This document shows positions 21,258-32,503 of a DNA stretch of 64,000 bases, piece after piece (the first letter of the stretch is position 1; every line of letters begins with the position of its first letter). A program made the position numbers and the translations under genes. This DNA comes from [Pasteurella] mairii (GTDB lineage: Bacteria > Pseudomonadota > Gammaproteobacteria > Enterobacterales > Pasteurellaceae). Under the pieces are notes generated by a model. It had not been told where the DNA came from and made no database searches. It saw only the letters and a program-made list of their open reading frames with translations. The stretch spans positions 62,001-126,000 of the forward strand of contig UGSS01000002.1 of assembly GCA_900454475.1 (NCBI GenBank), read 5' to 3'.

Positions 21258-22541
21258 TTAAGCGCACGAGCGCAATAACTCGCGCGGCAAAATGAAACTA
21301 AAACAACTGCCTTTTCCCACTTCGCTACTGACTTGCAGTTGTGCTTGGTGCTGTTCTAAGGCGTGTTTTACAATAGCAAGCCCTAAGCCACTGCCACCGG
21401 TACGATTGTTCCGCGATTCATCTACGCGGTAAAAACGTTCAGTCAAATGCGCAATATGCTGCGGTGCGATACCTTGACCGTTGTCCTCTACACTAAACTC
21501 TACGCCCTTCGGACAAGGCGCCAACCGCACGAAAATTTTACTTTGCTCGCCGGAATGTTTAATTGCATTAAAAATCAAATTCGACACCGCGCTTTGCAAC
21601 TGACTTTCATCGCCCATCACACGCACGTTAGGTAATACGGAAAATACCACTTGTTGGTGTTCACTTACCAACATATCTGCACTGTGCTGGCAGCCCAAAA
21701 TCAATTCGGAAAGATTGATTTCATTGTGATTTTCATTGGTGGAATGCTCAATTTTCGCTAAGATGTTCAATTGTTGTAATAAATTTGCCATGCGCTTACT
21801 TTGTTCCGCCATGGCGTTCACCGCTTTTTGCTCAATGTCACTTAAATTCTCGGATCCCTCCAGCAGCTCCAAATAACCTTGCAACACAGTAAGTGGCGTT
21901 CTTAATTCATGGTTCATGTTGGTTAAAAAGGTTTGCCGCGAATGCAGTAGGCGAATAATTTGAGTCACATCACGCACAATCGCTAAGGTCAACTCGCTGT
22001 CATAGGGTGTTAAATTTATTTCGATATAGCGTTCTTTCGCAGTGAATAAAACTAATGGTCTTTTATGATTAGTTTGTTTGCAATAGTTTTTAAATTCTTC
22101 ATAAAAAATCACACTAAAAATATTTTTTTTAACCTTTTTATCCCAATAAAAATCGAAAATCTCTTGCACCATATTGTTACACCAAGAGATTTGTCCGTCG
22201 TGACGAAAAATAATAATGCCATCCGGTAAATACTGAATATTACGGTTGAGTTTCGACAGCATACGTAGGGTTTTGATTTTTTCTCGTCGATAGCGTTGTT
22301 TATAGTAACCTACGGTTTGCGAAATATATCCCCAGGCATTTAAATTATTATGTTGATTTTTCTTAGGGGATAACAATTGGAGCAGGCGATATTCGCTACA
22401 ATGGTGCCAAAGCAAAAGTAACACTAATGCGCCAATAAACCAGACTTCAAAATTTTGTGCAAAAATACTGAACACAAATGCTAGCAACGCGGATAGTACC
22501 AGTTCGGCAATAAAATGCTTAATTGAGAACTTAATCTTCAT
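21258..22541 (-). CDS. phoR: Phosphate regulon sensor histidine kinase PhoR
   Basis: Membrane sensor that phosphorylates PhoB when phosphate is scarce. Two close hydrophobic segments lie at residues 9-45, a PAS-like domain at about 95-190, and a HisKA domain with the phospho-accepting His in NMNHELRTPLTVLQGY (about residue 211). The HATPase domain has DNGQGI and GGSGLGLAIV. The 427-residue length matches E. coli PhoR (431). The ATG shares one base with the phoB stop (TAATG), so the two are coupled. Confidence 0.94.
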   Translation of the reverse strand: MKIKFSIKHFIAELVLSALLAFVFSIFAQNFEVWFIGALVLLLLWHHCSEYRLLQLLSPKKNQHNNLNAWGYISQTVGYYKQRYRREKIKTLRMLSKLNRNIQYLPDGIIIFRHDGQISWCNNMVQEIFDFYWDKKVKKNIFSVIFYEEFKNYCKQTNHKRPLVLFTAKERYIEINLTPYDSELTLAIVRDVTQIIRLLHSRQTFLTNMNHELRTPLTVLQGYLELLEGSENLSDIEQKAVNAMAEQSKRMANLLQQLNILAKIEHSTNENHNEINLSELILGCQHSADMLVSEHQQVVFSVLPNVRVMGDESQLQSAVSNLIFNAIKHSGEQSKIFVRLAPCPKGVEFSVEDNGQGIAPQHIAHLTERFYRVDESRNNRTGGSGLGLAIVKHALEQHQAQLQVSSEVGKGSCFSFILPRELLRSCA

Positions 22542-23233
22542 TAACCATCCTGAAAATGATTAGAAAAACGATAGCCACAACCGCGCACGGTTTGAATGTA
22601 ACGATCAAACCGGCTAGCTTCAAGGCTTTTACGCAAGCGACGAATGTAGGAATCTACCGTGCGATCTTCCACATAAATATCGTTTCCCCAGATAAAATCC
22701 AACAATTGATCGCGGGTATAGACTTTTTCCGGGTGGGTCATAAAAAAGTGCAGCAACTTATATTCTGTCGCGCTAAGATGAATTTCCGTTTGTTGATAAA
22801 AAACGCGTTGGGCTTGCTGCTCAAGTTGCAACCCGTCAATATCAATAATATGGCTTTGCGATTCATAACTGCGACGCCATACCGCATCAATTCGCGCCAA
22901 TAAGACTTTTGGTGAGAACGGTTTGGTGATGTAATCATCTGCGCCTTCTTGCAAGCACAGGATACAATCTTCTTCGGTACTTCGTGCGGTAAGCATAATC
23001 ACCGGGAGTTTTGCTGTTTCTTCTTGTTTTTTGAGATATTGAATAAATTGAATTCCGGAACGCCCCGGCAACATCCAATCTAATAAAATCAATTTTGGTT
23101 TTTCACTTAATTTATTGACCGCACTTTGATAATCTTCCGCCTCAATCGGTTGATAACCTTGTTGTGAGAGAAACAAAACAATCATTTCTCGGATCGCGCG
23201 TTCATCTTCAACCACTAATACCGTTTTTGACAT
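22541..23233 (-). CDS. phoB: Phosphate regulon response regulator PhoB
   Basis: OmpR/PhoB-type transcription factor. The receiver domain (1-120) has acidic residues in VEDERAIRE, the phospho-accepting Asp in [10 protein letters not shown] (about residue 53) and the conserved Lys in YITKPF. The C-terminal winged helix has [16 protein letters not shown] and TVRGCGYRF. The start is ATG 23233, which follows GGAGGA; the in-frame ATG four codons earlier overlaps that ribosome site. It lies downstream of hemB but is separated from it by a strong terminator. Confidence 0.95.
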   Translation of the reverse strand: MSKTVLVVEDERAIREMIVLFLSQQGYQPIEAEDYQSAVNKLSEKPKLILLDWMLPGRSGIQFIQYLKKQEETAKLPVIMLTARSTEEDCILCLQEGADDYITKPFSPKVLLARIDAVWRRSYESQSHIIDIDGLQLEQQAQRVFYQQTEIHLSATEYKLLHFFMTHPEKVYTRDQLLDFIWGNDIYVEDRTVDSYIRRLRKSLEASRFDRYIQTVRGCGYRFSNHFQDG

Positions 23234-23254
23234 GTTTCCTCCCATTTTTAGCTA

Positions 23255-23294
23255 AAAAATAAGGGAAATTGATACGCCAATTTCCCTTATTTTT
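23255..23294 (-). terminator. Strong terminator between hemB and phoB
   Basis: AAAAATAAGGGAAATTG (23255-23271) and CAATTTCCCTTATTTTT (23278-23294) form a perfect 17-base stem with a 6-base loop. On the minus strand it ends hemB transcription five bases after the stop codon. Confidence 0.88.
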
Positions 23295-23299
23295 CTAAA

Positions 23300-24367
<1,068 letters not shown>

Positions 24368-24376
24368 TTATGATGT

Positions 24377-25153
24377 CTATTTCTCGTTAACGTTTTCCGC
24401 ACGCTCATCTTCCTCGGTATCATCTTCTTCATCCTCTTTCGGACGATAGAAACGAGCGCAAATCACGCCAACTTCAAATAACAAACACATTGGCACCGCG
24501 AGTAACGTTTGTGAAATCGCATCCGGCGGCGTTAGCAACATACCGATAAAAAATGCAGCAACGATAATATAAGGGCGTTTTTTCTTCAAATCTTCCGGTG
24601 TTGTCACCCCAGACCAACACAGTAAAATAATCGCTACCGGCACTTCAAAACACACACCGAATGCCAAGAAAATTGCCAGCACAAAGTCCAAATAACTGCT
24701 GATATCTGTGGCAATAGCAACACCATCCGGCGCGGTTTTGGTCAAAAAGGCGAACACCAACGGGAAAACCACATAATAGGCAAACGCCACGCCTAAATAA
24801 AAGAGCAAGGTGCTGGAAAATAGTAAGGGATAAACCAAGCGTTTTTCATGTTGATACAATGCTGGCGCGACAAACGCCCAGATTTGATAAAGTAAAAATG
24901 GAACAGAAACAAAAATAGCCACCACCGCTGTTAATTTAATCGGCGTAAAAAATGGGGTGGCGATATTGGTCGCGATCATGGTCGCCCCCGCCGGCATAAC
25001 TTCCAATAAAGGCGAGGCAACAAAGTTATAAATATCGTTAGAAAAATAAACTAACGCCAAAAATACTAAAGACACAAAAACGATGCTACGCAACAAGCGG
25101 TTGCGTAACTCAAGTAAGTGAGTGATTAGCGGTTGAGTTTCTTCAACAGTCAT
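24377..25153 (-). CDS. tatC: Sec-independent translocase subunit TatC
   Basis: Inner-membrane receptor for twin-arginine signal peptides. The 258-residue protein has six predicted membrane segments. Family marks are [12 protein letters not shown] at the N-terminus (with the Glu that contacts the RR motif), [12 protein letters not shown] and the Asp/Pro-rich region near [12 protein letters not shown]. The C-terminal tail is unusually acidic ([20 protein letters not shown]). It is the last gene of tatABC; spacing from tatB is 15 bases. TorZ at 13830 is one likely cargo. Confidence 0.95.
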   Translation of the reverse strand: MTVEETQPLITHLLELRNRLLRSIVFVSLVFLALVYFSNDIYNFVASPLLEVMPAGATMIATNIATPFFTPIKLTAVVAIFVSVPFLLYQIWAFVAPALYQHEKRLVYPLLFSSTLLFYLGVAFAYYVVFPLVFAFLTKTAPDGVAIATDISSYLDFVLAIFLAFGVCFEVPVAIILLCWSGVTTPEDLKKKRPYIIVAAFFIGMLLTPPDAISQTLLAVPMCLLFEVGVICARFYRPKEDEEDDTEEDERAENVNEK

Positions 25154-25168
25154 AAATCTTCTCGTAGG

Positions 25169-25822
25169 TTATGATTTTTCTGACGGGGTCTTATTGGATG
25201 GAGATAGCTCCATTAACGCTTCATCTTCAGGATAATATTGTGTCGCGCTAAGCGTGATCGGATCGGCTTGTTCGGCAAGTTCAGCTTGCTCCTCCGGCGA
25301 AAGTGCGGTGGTTTTTGACGAAGTTTCCGCGAGATGCTCTGCTTGTTGAATTTCAACAGGATCCGTCGCCGCAGCACTTTGAGCCTCAACCGGTTGCACT
25401 TTCGACGGGTCTTCTATGCTTGCCGCCTCGGCTTTTGCGCTTTCCGCCGCTGCCGAATGACTTGATTGAATGGCTGCTTTCAACGCTTTTGCTTGTTGCT
25501 CAAAGCTGGTATTGGTTTCCGCTGCTTTTTTCTCTAAGTCCGCTTTAATTTTTTGCGCAGACTCACGCAGCTCTTCCACCGTTTTATTTAATTCCGGCGA
25601 AAGTTGTTGTAAATTTAGGTGTTCCGCTTTTTTGATGCTTTCTTGCAATTCCTGCAATTTCAATTCTTGGCTTAGCTCGTTTTGCACATTCGCCGCCAAA
25701 CCTCGAATGGTACGCACCCAACCCATCACAGTGCGAATTGCCACCGGCAATCGTTGCGGACCAAGTACGACCAAGCCCACAATAAATAGAACAACTAATT
25801 CTGAAAAGCCGATATCAAACAC
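25169..25822 (-). CDS. tatB: Sec-independent translocase subunit TatB
   Basis: A single N-terminal membrane helix ([20 protein letters not shown]) is followed by the hinge [10 protein letters not shown] and an amphipathic helix to about residue 60. The rest, to residue 217, is an Ala/Glu/Gln-rich tail longer than that of E. coli TatB (171). An uptake motif (AAAGTGCGGT, 25299-25308) is embedded in the tail coding region. It lies three bases after tatA in the same operon. Confidence 0.93.
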   Translation of the reverse strand: MFDIGFSELVVLFIVGLVVLGPQRLPVAIRTVMGWVRTIRGLAANVQNELSQELKLQELQESIKKAEHLNLQQLSPELNKTVEELRESAQKIKADLEKKAAETNTSFEQQAKALKAAIQSSHSAAAESAKAEAASIEDPSKVQPVEAQSAAATDPVEIQQAEHLAETSSKTTALSPEEQAELAEQADPITLSATQYYPEDEALMELSPSNKTPSEKS

Positions 25823-25825
25823 GAA

Positions 25826-26059
25826 TTATGCCTGCTCTTTATCTTTCACTTTATCACTTTGAGTGGTTTGTGCCGCTTCATCTGTGATTTTTTTGAATTC
25901 TGCATCTTTGGTTACACTTTGCTCATCTTCACTCATTGCTTTCTTGAAGCCTTTTACCGCCGCGCCTAAATCAGAGCCGACATTTCTTAATTTTTTAGTA
26001 CCGAAAATCACGATAATAACTAATAAAAGAATGAGTAATTGTTGCCAACTGAATCCCAT
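25826..26059 (-). CDS. tatA: Sec-independent translocase subunit TatA
   Basis: Pore-forming subunit of the Tat system, 77 residues. The start is ATG 26059 ([13 protein letters not shown]), which has AAGGAG nine bases upstream. The frame extends 25 codons further upstream but that part is not TatA-like. One membrane helix is followed by [14 protein letters not shown] and an amphipathic helix ending near GFKKAM, then a charged tail. Confidence 0.95.
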   Translation of the reverse strand: MGFSWQQLLILLLVIIVIFGTKKLRNVGSDLGAAVKGFKKAMSEDEQSVTKDAEFKKITDEAAQTTQSDKVKDKEQA

Positions 26060-26167
26060 TTTAAATCTCCTTGGGTAGAATGAAATAGACAATAAATCGT
26101 CGCTCAATATAACTTTTTTAATCTTGATGAACAATAGCCAAATCAGATTATTTTGAAAAATCTCCTG

Positions 26168-27805
26168 TTATGGCAAGAGAAAACCAATCAACCAAATCAC
26201 AAAACTACACAAAAATAACACCGCACTTAGTCCAAGCGGTAACGCGCTAAATTGCCATAAAGTTCCGATAAAAATCGTCCCACCGGTCAACGCTGCAAAG
26301 GCTTTTTTATGGAAACGTTGCTGCACGCTTAATTTTTGATTAATTTCCCGCAATTGCTGGTTAATTAATTTCTGTTGTTTCATCGCCTCAAGTACGGTTT
26401 CCGGAAAATCAGGAAAATTCTCATACCAGTAAGGCAGTTTTTGTTTCACCTTTTTCAACAAGGCTTTGGCGCCCATTTGTTGATCCAGCCAATCTTGCAA
26501 AAATGGTTTCGCAGTATCCCATAAATCCAACTGCGGATATAATTGACGCCCCAACCCTTCAATATATAACAAGGTTTTTTGCAACAACACTAACTGTGGC
26601 TGCACTTGCATATTAAATTTGCGTGCTACATTAAATAAATTCAACAGCACTTGTCCAAAGGATATTTCCGACAAAGGTTTAGCAAAAATCGGCTCACACA
26701 CTTCGCGAAAGGCTTGCTCAAATTCATCAATATTGGTGTCTTTCGGCGTCCAGCCAGCATCCACATGCATTTGTGCTACACGTCGATAATCACGATTGAA
26801 AAACGCGACAAAACTTTCTGCTAAATAGCGTTTATCGTTATCGTTTAGGCGTCCCACAATCCCGCAGTCGATCCCAATATATTGCGGATCTTCCGGGTGA
26901 TTTGGGTTAACAAAAATATTGCCCGGGTGCATATCCGCATGAAAAAAACTGTCACGAAATACCTGGGTGAAAAACACTTGGACACCTCTTTCCGCCAATA
27001 ATTTCATATTGGTGTGATTTTGTTGCAAGGCATCAATATCTGATACCGGAATACCGTAAATACGCTCCATCACAATCACGTTGCGATGACAAAACTCCGG
27101 ATACATTTCCGGGATATAAAGCATCGGGCTTTGTGCAAAATTATTACGCAACTGGATGGCATTCGCCATTTCCGTACGCAAATCCAGCTCATCACGCAGC
27201 GTTTTCTCATATTCACGAATCACCTCAACCGCGCGCAAACGATAACCTTCTTTGGATAATTTCGGCAACCAACCCGCCAATTTATACATCCAACTCAAAT
27301 CCGCTTCAATTTGCGGTTGAATATCTGGGCGCAATACTTTAATCACCACTTCTTGACCCGCTAAGGCTTGTTGTTGATTGAAAGTCGCAGTATGTACTTG
27401 GGCAATGGAGGCGGAAGCGAGCGCTTTTTCGTCAAAATGACTAAACCAGTTTTCCAGACGCCCGCCCAATGCCTGCTCAATTTGCACGCGCGCAATTTTC
27501 CCGTCAAAGGCGTCCACTTGATCCTGCAACAGCGCCAGCTCGTCGGCAATTTCCGGCGGAAATAGATCTCGGCGAGTAGATAACATTTGCCCTAATTTAA
27601 TCCAAACCGGTCCTAATTCTTGCAACGCCAAGCGCAAACGCATACCAAAGGTTTTATCGAGATGTTGATTTTTTATCCAAAATAACGAATGACGCCAACA
27701 ACGAAGAGGACGGGTGTAACGATTTCGCGGTAACACTTCATCAATGCCATAATGCAAAAAAGTACGCAAAATATGATATAAACGAGAAAAATCTTTTAAT
27801 TTCAT
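26168..27805 (-). CDS. ubiB: Ubiquinone biosynthesis ATPase/kinase-like protein UbiB
   Basis: UbiB/ADCK family protein needed for ubiquinone synthesis. In the 545-residue protein the KxGQ motif is in [18 protein letters not shown], the Ala-rich nucleotide loop is [10 protein letters not shown], and the kinase-like catalytic and metal motifs are [13 protein letters not shown] and [10 protein letters not shown]. Two C-terminal hydrophobic segments (about 495-545) anchor it in the membrane. ATG 27805 is preferred to the TTG two codons upstream. It starts just past the ubiJ stop, in the ubiE-ubiJ-ubiB order known from E. coli. Confidence 0.95.
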   Translation of the reverse strand: MKLKDFSRLYHILRTFLHYGIDEVLPRNRYTRPLRCWRHSLFWIKNQHLDKTFGMRLRLALQELGPVWIKLGQMLSTRRDLFPPEIADELALLQDQVDAFDGKIARVQIEQALGGRLENWFSHFDEKALASASIAQVHTATFNQQQALAGQEVVIKVLRPDIQPQIEADLSWMYKLAGWLPKLSKEGYRLRAVEVIREYEKTLRDELDLRTEMANAIQLRNNFAQSPMLYIPEMYPEFCHRNVIVMERIYGIPVSDIDALQQNHTNMKLLAERGVQVFFTQVFRDSFFHADMHPGNIFVNPNHPEDPQYIGIDCGIVGRLNDNDKRYLAESFVAFFNRDYRRVAQMHVDAGWTPKDTNIDEFEQAFREVCEPIFAKPLSEISFGQVLLNLFNVARKFNMQVQPQLVLLQKTLLYIEGLGRQLYPQLDLWDTAKPFLQDWLDQQMGAKALLKKVKQKLPYWYENFPDFPETVLEAMKQQKLINQQLREINQKLSVQQRFHKKAFAALTGGTIFIGTLWQFSALPLGLSAVLFLCSFVIWLIGFLLP

Positions 27806-27811
27806 TATCAA

Positions 27812-28450
27812 TTAACTTAATGGTAGTTTGGCTAATTTTTGCTCAAAAAGTGCGGTGTCTTTTTCCAACGTTTTAACTTGTTCACAAAAATCCGCAATGG
27901 CTAAACTCGGCGAAACCACTTGCCATTCTTCCGTCAAGCGTTCTCCCCAATATTGTTGACTTTGTCCTAATTTTTGCTTCAGTGTAGCGACAAAATCTTG
28001 CAAAAAACTGACCGCACTATGCGCCGGCACATCGCCGATATAGCGCGACAATAATTCCGCCGGATCTTTTTCCACAAACTCCATCAGCGCGACAACATCT
28101 TGTAACACCTGCAAATCCCCTTGCAGAAGAATCGATTGGTCGTTAATGTATTGACTTAATTTCGCTTTTTTCGGCATATTGAGCAATACCGATAACGCAA
28201 TGCTCACTTCGCAATCTGCCTCACCTTCATATTGATGCAAAAGATCAATGCGTTGAGAAGAAAAAATAAAATAAATCGGGAAATTAAATTTTTGCGCATT
28301 CACCGCCAGCACTTTTCCGTTCAGTTTGCGCAAATAGAGGCTGGCGTTCGGCGTTTTTTGCAGCAGATAATTGATGATCGTCTCCAAGCCACCATGTAAC
28401 AGCTGTGGCAGCATCAGTTGCATTTTCAATTGCTCAAAACGGGGTAGCAT
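27812..28450 (-). CDS. ubiJ: Ubiquinone biosynthesis accessory factor UbiJ (SCP2 domain)
   Basis: Lipid-binding scaffold of the soluble ubiquinone-synthesis complex. The 212-residue protein has an SCP2-like domain at about residues 15-125 and a helical C-terminal part with EKQxx-type coiled-coil character (LEKDTALFEQKLAKLPLS). The gene lies between ubiE (eight bases) and ubiB (six bases), the standard arrangement. Sequence conservation in this family is low, so position supports the call. Confidence 0.9.
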   Translation of the reverse strand: MLPRFEQLKMQLMLPQLLHGGLETIINYLLQKTPNASLYLRKLNGKVLAVNAQKFNFPIYFIFSSQRIDLLHQYEGEADCEVSIALSVLLNMPKKAKLSQYINDQSILLQGDLQVLQDVVALMEFVEKDPAELLSRYIGDVPAHSAVSFLQDFVATLKQKLGQSQQYWGERLTEEWQVVSPSLAIADFCEQVKTLEKDTALFEQKLAKLPLS

Positions 28451-28458
28451 AGCGCCTC

Positions 28459-29247
28459 CTAAAATTTGTAGCCACGGTGCAACGCCACAATACCGGCGCT
28501 TAAATTATAATAGCTGACTTGCTCAAATCCGGCATCGCTCATCATGTCTTTTAATACCGATTGTTCCGGATGCATACGAATGGATTCCGCTAAATACCGG
28601 TAACTGTCTCCATCATTAACCACCACTTCGCCCACTTTCGGCAAAATATTGAAAGAATAGAAATTATAAATTTTGCTTAACGGATCCAAAATCGGTTTGG
28701 AAAATTCCAATACCAACAAACGTCCACCTGGTTTTAAGACGCGAAACATGGAACGCAGGGCTTTGTCTTTATCAGTCACATTACGTAAACCAAAACTTAT
28801 CACTACGCAATCAAAGGTATTATCGGCGAAAGGTAAGGCCTCCGCATTCGCTTGCACATAATTAATATTGCCCACTACACCAAGATTGCGCAATTTTTCG
28901 CGCCCCACTTCAAGCATGGAGGAATTAATATCCGCCAGTACCACTTCGCCACTCTCGCCCACTAAACGAGAAAATTTCGCGCTAAAATCGCCAGTTCCGC
29001 CGGCAAGATCCAACACTTTATGCCCTTTGCGCACACCGCTGCAATCAATCGTGAAACGCTTCCATACACGGTGAATACCGAAAGATAATAAATCGTTCAT
29101 TAAATCGTATTTATCTGCCACCGAATGAAACACATTTGCCACCATTTTTTGTTTCTCTGACTTAGCAACGGTTTTAAAACCAAAGTGAGTAGTATCTTCT
29201 GTGGGGGAAAAGTGCGGTTGATTTGGCGAGTGATTTTCGTTATTCAT
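28459..29247 (-). CDS. ubiE: Ubiquinone/menaquinone C-methyltransferase UbiE
   Basis: SAM-dependent methyltransferase acting on demethylmenaquinol and 2-octaprenyl-6-methoxybenzoquinol. In the 262-residue protein motif I is [15 protein letters not shown], motif II is [15 protein letters not shown] and motif III is [15 protein letters not shown]. The C-terminal [15 protein letters not shown] is characteristic. An N-terminal stretch of 15-20 residues ([13 protein letters not shown]) overlaps an uptake motif (AAAGTGCGGT region at 29210-29219). MenA at 31487 makes the demethylmenaquinone substrate. Confidence 0.96.
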   Translation of the reverse strand: MNNENHSPNQPHFSPTEDTTHFGFKTVAKSEKQKMVANVFHSVADKYDLMNDLLSFGIHRVWKRFTIDCSGVRKGHKVLDLAGGTGDFSAKFSRLVGESGEVVLADINSSMLEVGREKLRNLGVVGNINYVQANAEALPFADNTFDCVVISFGLRNVTDKDKALRSMFRVLKPGGRLLVLEFSKPILDPLSKIYNFYSFNILPKVGEVVVNDGDSYRYLAESIRMHPEQSVLKDMMSDAGFEQVSYYNLSAGIVALHRGYKF

Positions 29248-29288
29248 AAGTTATAATCCATAAAACTAAATTTATATTAGAATAACAA

Positions 29289-29316
29289 AAAATAGCGAAG
29301 TTTTCTTCGCTATTTT
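29289..29316 (-). terminator. Terminator of the DASS transporter gene
   Basis: AAAATAGCGAAG (29289-29300) and CTTCGCTATTTT (29305-29316) form a perfect 12-base stem with a TTTT loop and T-rich flank on the minus strand. Confidence 0.88.
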
Positions 29317-29334
29317 GGTTTTAAATGAGAAAAA

Positions 29335-30723
29335 CTAAAGCCAGAAAAGGTATGCGATTGTCGCAATAACAAAGATACAAACAATATTTAGAACAATCCC
29401 AGCTTTAACCATCTCCCGTTGTCGTACTTCTCCTGTACCAAAAACGATAGCATTCGGCGGCGTTGCTACTGGTAACATAAAGGCACAAGAGGCGCCCAAA
29501 CCGATAATCAATGCTAATCCGAGTTCCGGCATACCTAAAGATTGCGCAATGGAGATAAAAATCGGTACAAGCAACGCTGCACTGGCGGTATTTGAAGTAA
29601 ATTCGGTGAGAAAAATAATGAAAGCAGCCACCAATAAACCAATTAAATAGAAATGCCCTCCTTCAATCATGAAAACAACACCGTCCGCTAAAATTTTACT
29701 TGCGCCGGAATCTTTAAGTACCGCACTAAGCGTTAATCCACCGCCGAAAAGCATCAACACGCCCCAGTCCGTATTCTCCTGAATTTGGCTCCAATTCGCT
29801 ACACCGCTGATACAAATTGCCACTGCAGCCAATAAAGCAACAACACTGTCAAAATCACCAATGTTTTTTTCCAAACCCAATAATCCTGAAAGTACCGGTT
29901 TGATTGAATTACTGAATACCCAACAAAACGCAATAATTACAAAGATGACCAAAGTCGTCACACGATCTTTGTTCATCTCAATTTTTTCAAAAGTTTGGTC
30001 AAAGCTAAGATCAAGTTTTGGCTTGAATACCACATATAACGTACCAATCATTATCGGCATTAAAATGAACACCATTGGCAATCCGTACCATAACCAATCG
30101 GAGAATGTCAAATTCAATTGTGAGGCAACAATCGCATTCGGCGGACTACCTACTACAGTTCCCATACCACCGATACTCGCACTATATGCAATTCCCAATA
30201 GAATGAATACATAGGTATTATGATGTGTATTTCTATCCATTTGGCTTAAAATCCCCATCGCCAACGGAAGCATCATTGCCGCTGTAGCAGTATTACTCAT
30301 CCACATCGATAAAAAGGCGGTAATACTGAAAAGGTAAATCGCAGCAACAAAAAATTTACCTCGTGCTAATGCCATAATTTTATTAGCAATCATGCGATCG
30401 AGTTTTTGTATGTGCAGTGCGGTGGCTAACGCAAACCCACCGAAAAACAGAAAAATTGTCGGATCAGCAAAAGCAGACAGTGCCTTTTTTGTTGTTACCA
30501 AATCCAACATCACTGCAAGTAGCGGTACAAGCAGGGCAGTAACCGTGACATGTAACGCTTCTGTTAACCATAATATGGCAATAAAAACCAACAGCGCTAA
30601 CCCTTTATTGGCGTGTGACTCAAATGGTAAGATATTTAATAAAATAAAAAATATGACAATATCAATAAGAAAAATGAGCGCATTTTTACTTAATATCGTC
30701 GGTTGTGAAGATGTTGTGTTCAT
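29335..30723 (-). CDS. DASS (SLC13) family sodium/dicarboxylate symporter
   Basis: A 462-residue inner-membrane transporter with about 11-12 hydrophobic segments. Family signatures are the SNT-type motifs MWMSNTATAAMMLP (about residue 140) and TEFTSNTASAALLVP (about 370), plus the conserved GSPPNAI and ATPPNAI substrate-loop repeats. It probably imports C4-dicarboxylates (succinate, fumarate, malate), sulfate or similar anions. An AAGGA ribosome site precedes the ATG, and a CRP-like site lies 120 bases upstream. It is monocistronic, between two terminators. Confidence 0.9.
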   Translation of the reverse strand: MNTTSSQPTILSKNALIFLIDIVIFFILLNILPFESHANKGLALLVFIAILWLTEALHVTVTALLVPLLAVMLDLVTTKKALSAFADPTIFLFFGGFALATALHIQKLDRMIANKIMALARGKFFVAAIYLFSITAFLSMWMSNTATAAMMLPLAMGILSQMDRNTHHNTYVFILLGIAYSASIGGMGTVVGSPPNAIVASQLNLTFSDWLWYGLPMVFILMPIMIGTLYVVFKPKLDLSFDQTFEKIEMNKDRVTTLVIFVIIAFCWVFSNSIKPVLSGLLGLEKNIGDFDSVVALLAAVAICISGVANWSQIQENTDWGVLMLFGGGLTLSAVLKDSGASKILADGVVFMIEGGHFYLIGLLVAAFIIFLTEFTSNTASAALLVPIFISIAQSLGMPELGLALIIGLGASCAFMLPVATPPNAIVFGTGEVRQREMVKAGIVLNIVCIFVIATIAYLFWL

Positions 30724-30842
30724 AGGGTTATCCTTAAAATCAATAAAACGGATATGATTTACTCATCTGTTTCCTTATGCAACAAGGTAACCCATTCAAG
30801 TTAGCAATTTGTTAAGAAAAATCAATAAAATTTTTGTGGATT

Positions 30843-30858
30843 TGTGATGTACGTCAGA
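30843..30858. promoter_or_regulatory. Candidate CRP-binding site upstream of the DASS transporter
   Basis: TGTGA-N6-TCAGA matches the CRP consensus (TGTGA-N6-TCACA) at nine of ten conserved positions. It is 120 bases before the transporter start, between it and the rraA terminator. Confidence 0.45.
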
Positions 30859-30870
30859 AAATAAACAAAA

Positions 30871-30908
30871 AAAGTGCGGTTATTTTTTCAAAAAACATAC
30901 CGCACTTA
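30871..30908 (-). terminator. Uptake-motif dyad terminator after rraA
   Basis: AAAGTGCGGT (30871-30880) and ACCGCACTT (30899-30907) pair, and the minus strand continues into a run of seven T. Confidence 0.82.
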
Positions 30909-30938
30909 TTGAACACTTTTTATATAGAAAAAGAAGGG

Positions 30939-31439
30939 TTATTCGTCTTCAAAATCCGTTAACTCAAGCGGTTCTTGCGACAAGATAATTCCCGTCAAAT
31001 CAGCATACACATAATCTTCTGGGAAAAAGGTTACGCCACCAAAATTCACCGGTACATCACTTTCGCCCACATTATTTTCATCCGCACCCACTGGAATTGG
31101 CGCGAGCGCATGAATTCCAATATCTATATTTTCCAATTGTTGTAGCTGGCGCACCGCACCATACACAATGATACCTTCCCAACCGTTATCCGCTGCAAGT
31201 TGCGCTAATTCGGCATCAATTAGCGCACGTCGTACCGCGCCGCCGCCATCGACCAATAATACGCGACCTTCCCCGTTTTCTTCTAAAATTTCTGCGATCA
31301 ATCCGTTATTTTCAAAGCACTTAACTGTCGTAACTTTGCCATAAAACGAACTCAATCCGCCAAAACTGGAAAAAATCGGTTCAACCACATCCACCTGATC
31401 AAGATAAATATCACAGAGTTCTGAAGTATCAATGAACAT
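30939..31439 (-). CDS. rraA: Regulator of ribonuclease E activity A
   Basis: Binds the C-terminal scaffold of RNase E and lowers its activity. The 166-residue protein has the RraA fold, with [19 protein letters not shown] near the N-terminus, [15 protein letters not shown] and [11 protein letters not shown]. coli RraA is 161 residues. The C-terminus is acidic (LELTDFEDE). An AAGGTAA ribosome site precedes the ATG. In E. coli it also follows menA, as here. Confidence 0.95.
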   Translation of the reverse strand: MFIDTSELCDIYLDQVDVVEPIFSSFGGLSSFYGKVTTVKCFENNGLIAEILEENGEGRVLLVDGGGAVRRALIDAELAQLAADNGWEGIIVYGAVRQLQQLENIDIGIHALAPIPVGADENNVGESDVPVNFGGVTFFPEDYVYADLTGIILSQEPLELTDFEDE

Positions 31440-31486
31440 AAAATTACCTTTTCTAATTGAAAATAATCCAGTCTAGTATATGCCGA

Positions 31487-32395
31487 TCAGACGCCGAGAA
31501 GCAAGCCAAAACTAAATAACAGATTGATAAATAACGCTAATAATGACATTTTTGCCAACATTGGGCGCAGCTGCACCGGCTCTTGATTGCGATAGACAAA
31601 CAAGGCGTGTTTAAGTAATAAAGGATACGTAAACACAAATAAAAAGTGCCACAGACTTTGTGCGGTCAGTAAAGCAAACAGCAAATAACAACCCGCTGCC
31701 ACACCAAGTAACCAACAATGATAAATACGCCCATTTTTAGCTCCCAATCTCACTGCTAGCGTATTTTTACCCGCTTTTCGGTCTTGTTCAATATCACGTA
31801 AGTTATTGATATTTAATACCGCCGCTGCTAATAACCCAGTGGCGAATGCTGGCAGAAAAATCACCCAATTTAGCTGATGCGTTTGCAAATAATAAGTTCC
31901 GCCCACGCCCAACAAGCCAAAAAAAATCAACACCGAAATATCGCCTAAACCGCGATAGCCATAGGGCTTAGCACCCACAGTGTACGTAATCGACGCGATA
32001 ATCGCTAAAATACCTAACAGGGAAAAAGCAAGTAAATCATTGAGCGTTTCATACGCTATTACAATCAATAACGCGCCACAAAACAAACTGGCAACGCCAA
32101 TCCATATCAAGGCGCGTTTTAATTGTCGCGCGCTAATTCCACCTTTTTGAATGCCGCGCAACGGTCCGATACGTTCAGCGGTATCCGAGCCTTTTTGATG
32201 ATCACCATAGTCATTGGCAAAATTCGATAAAATTTGCAATAACAAGGTTGTCAGCAAACAAAGTAACGCAATTATTCCATTAAATTGCCCTGCCCAATAT
32301 GCCAGCGCCGAGCCGGTTGCAATTGAGGCGGCTGCCACTGGCAAGGTTTTCGGTCTTGCTGTTTCGAACCACATTTTTAATGTGTTTTTTTCCAT
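31487..32395 (-). CDS. menA: 1,4-dihydroxy-2-naphthoate polyprenyltransferase MenA
   Basis: Attaches the polyprenyl chain to DHNA in menaquinone synthesis. The 302-residue UbiA-family membrane protein has about eight membrane segments. The first Asp-rich motif is NFANDYGDHQKGSD and the second is NNLRDIEQDRKAGKNT. I chose ATG 32395 (MEKNTLKMWFETARPKTLP) with GGGA upstream over the longer in-frame start. It is divergent from trmO. Confidence 0.94.
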   Translation of the reverse strand: MEKNTLKMWFETARPKTLPVAAASIATGSALAYWAGQFNGIIALLCLLTTLLLQILSNFANDYGDHQKGSDTAERIGPLRGIQKGGISARQLKRALIWIGVASLFCGALLIVIAYETLNDLLAFSLLGILAIIASITYTVGAKPYGYRGLGDISVLIFFGLLGVGGTYYLQTHQLNWVIFLPAFATGLLAAAVLNINNLRDIEQDRKAGKNTLAVRLGAKNGRIYHCWLLGVAAGCYLLFALLTAQSLWHFLFVFTYPLLLKHALFVYRNQEPVQLRPMLAKMSLLALFINLLFSFGLLLGV

Positions 32396-32503
32396 AATTC
32401 CCACTTTTATTGATAAATGCCCCATTTTTTCACCGCACTTTTGCGTAAAATAGCGTATATTTTACAAGGTTATTAAACGCTTTTTAACTGTTTTAAGGAA
32501 AAT

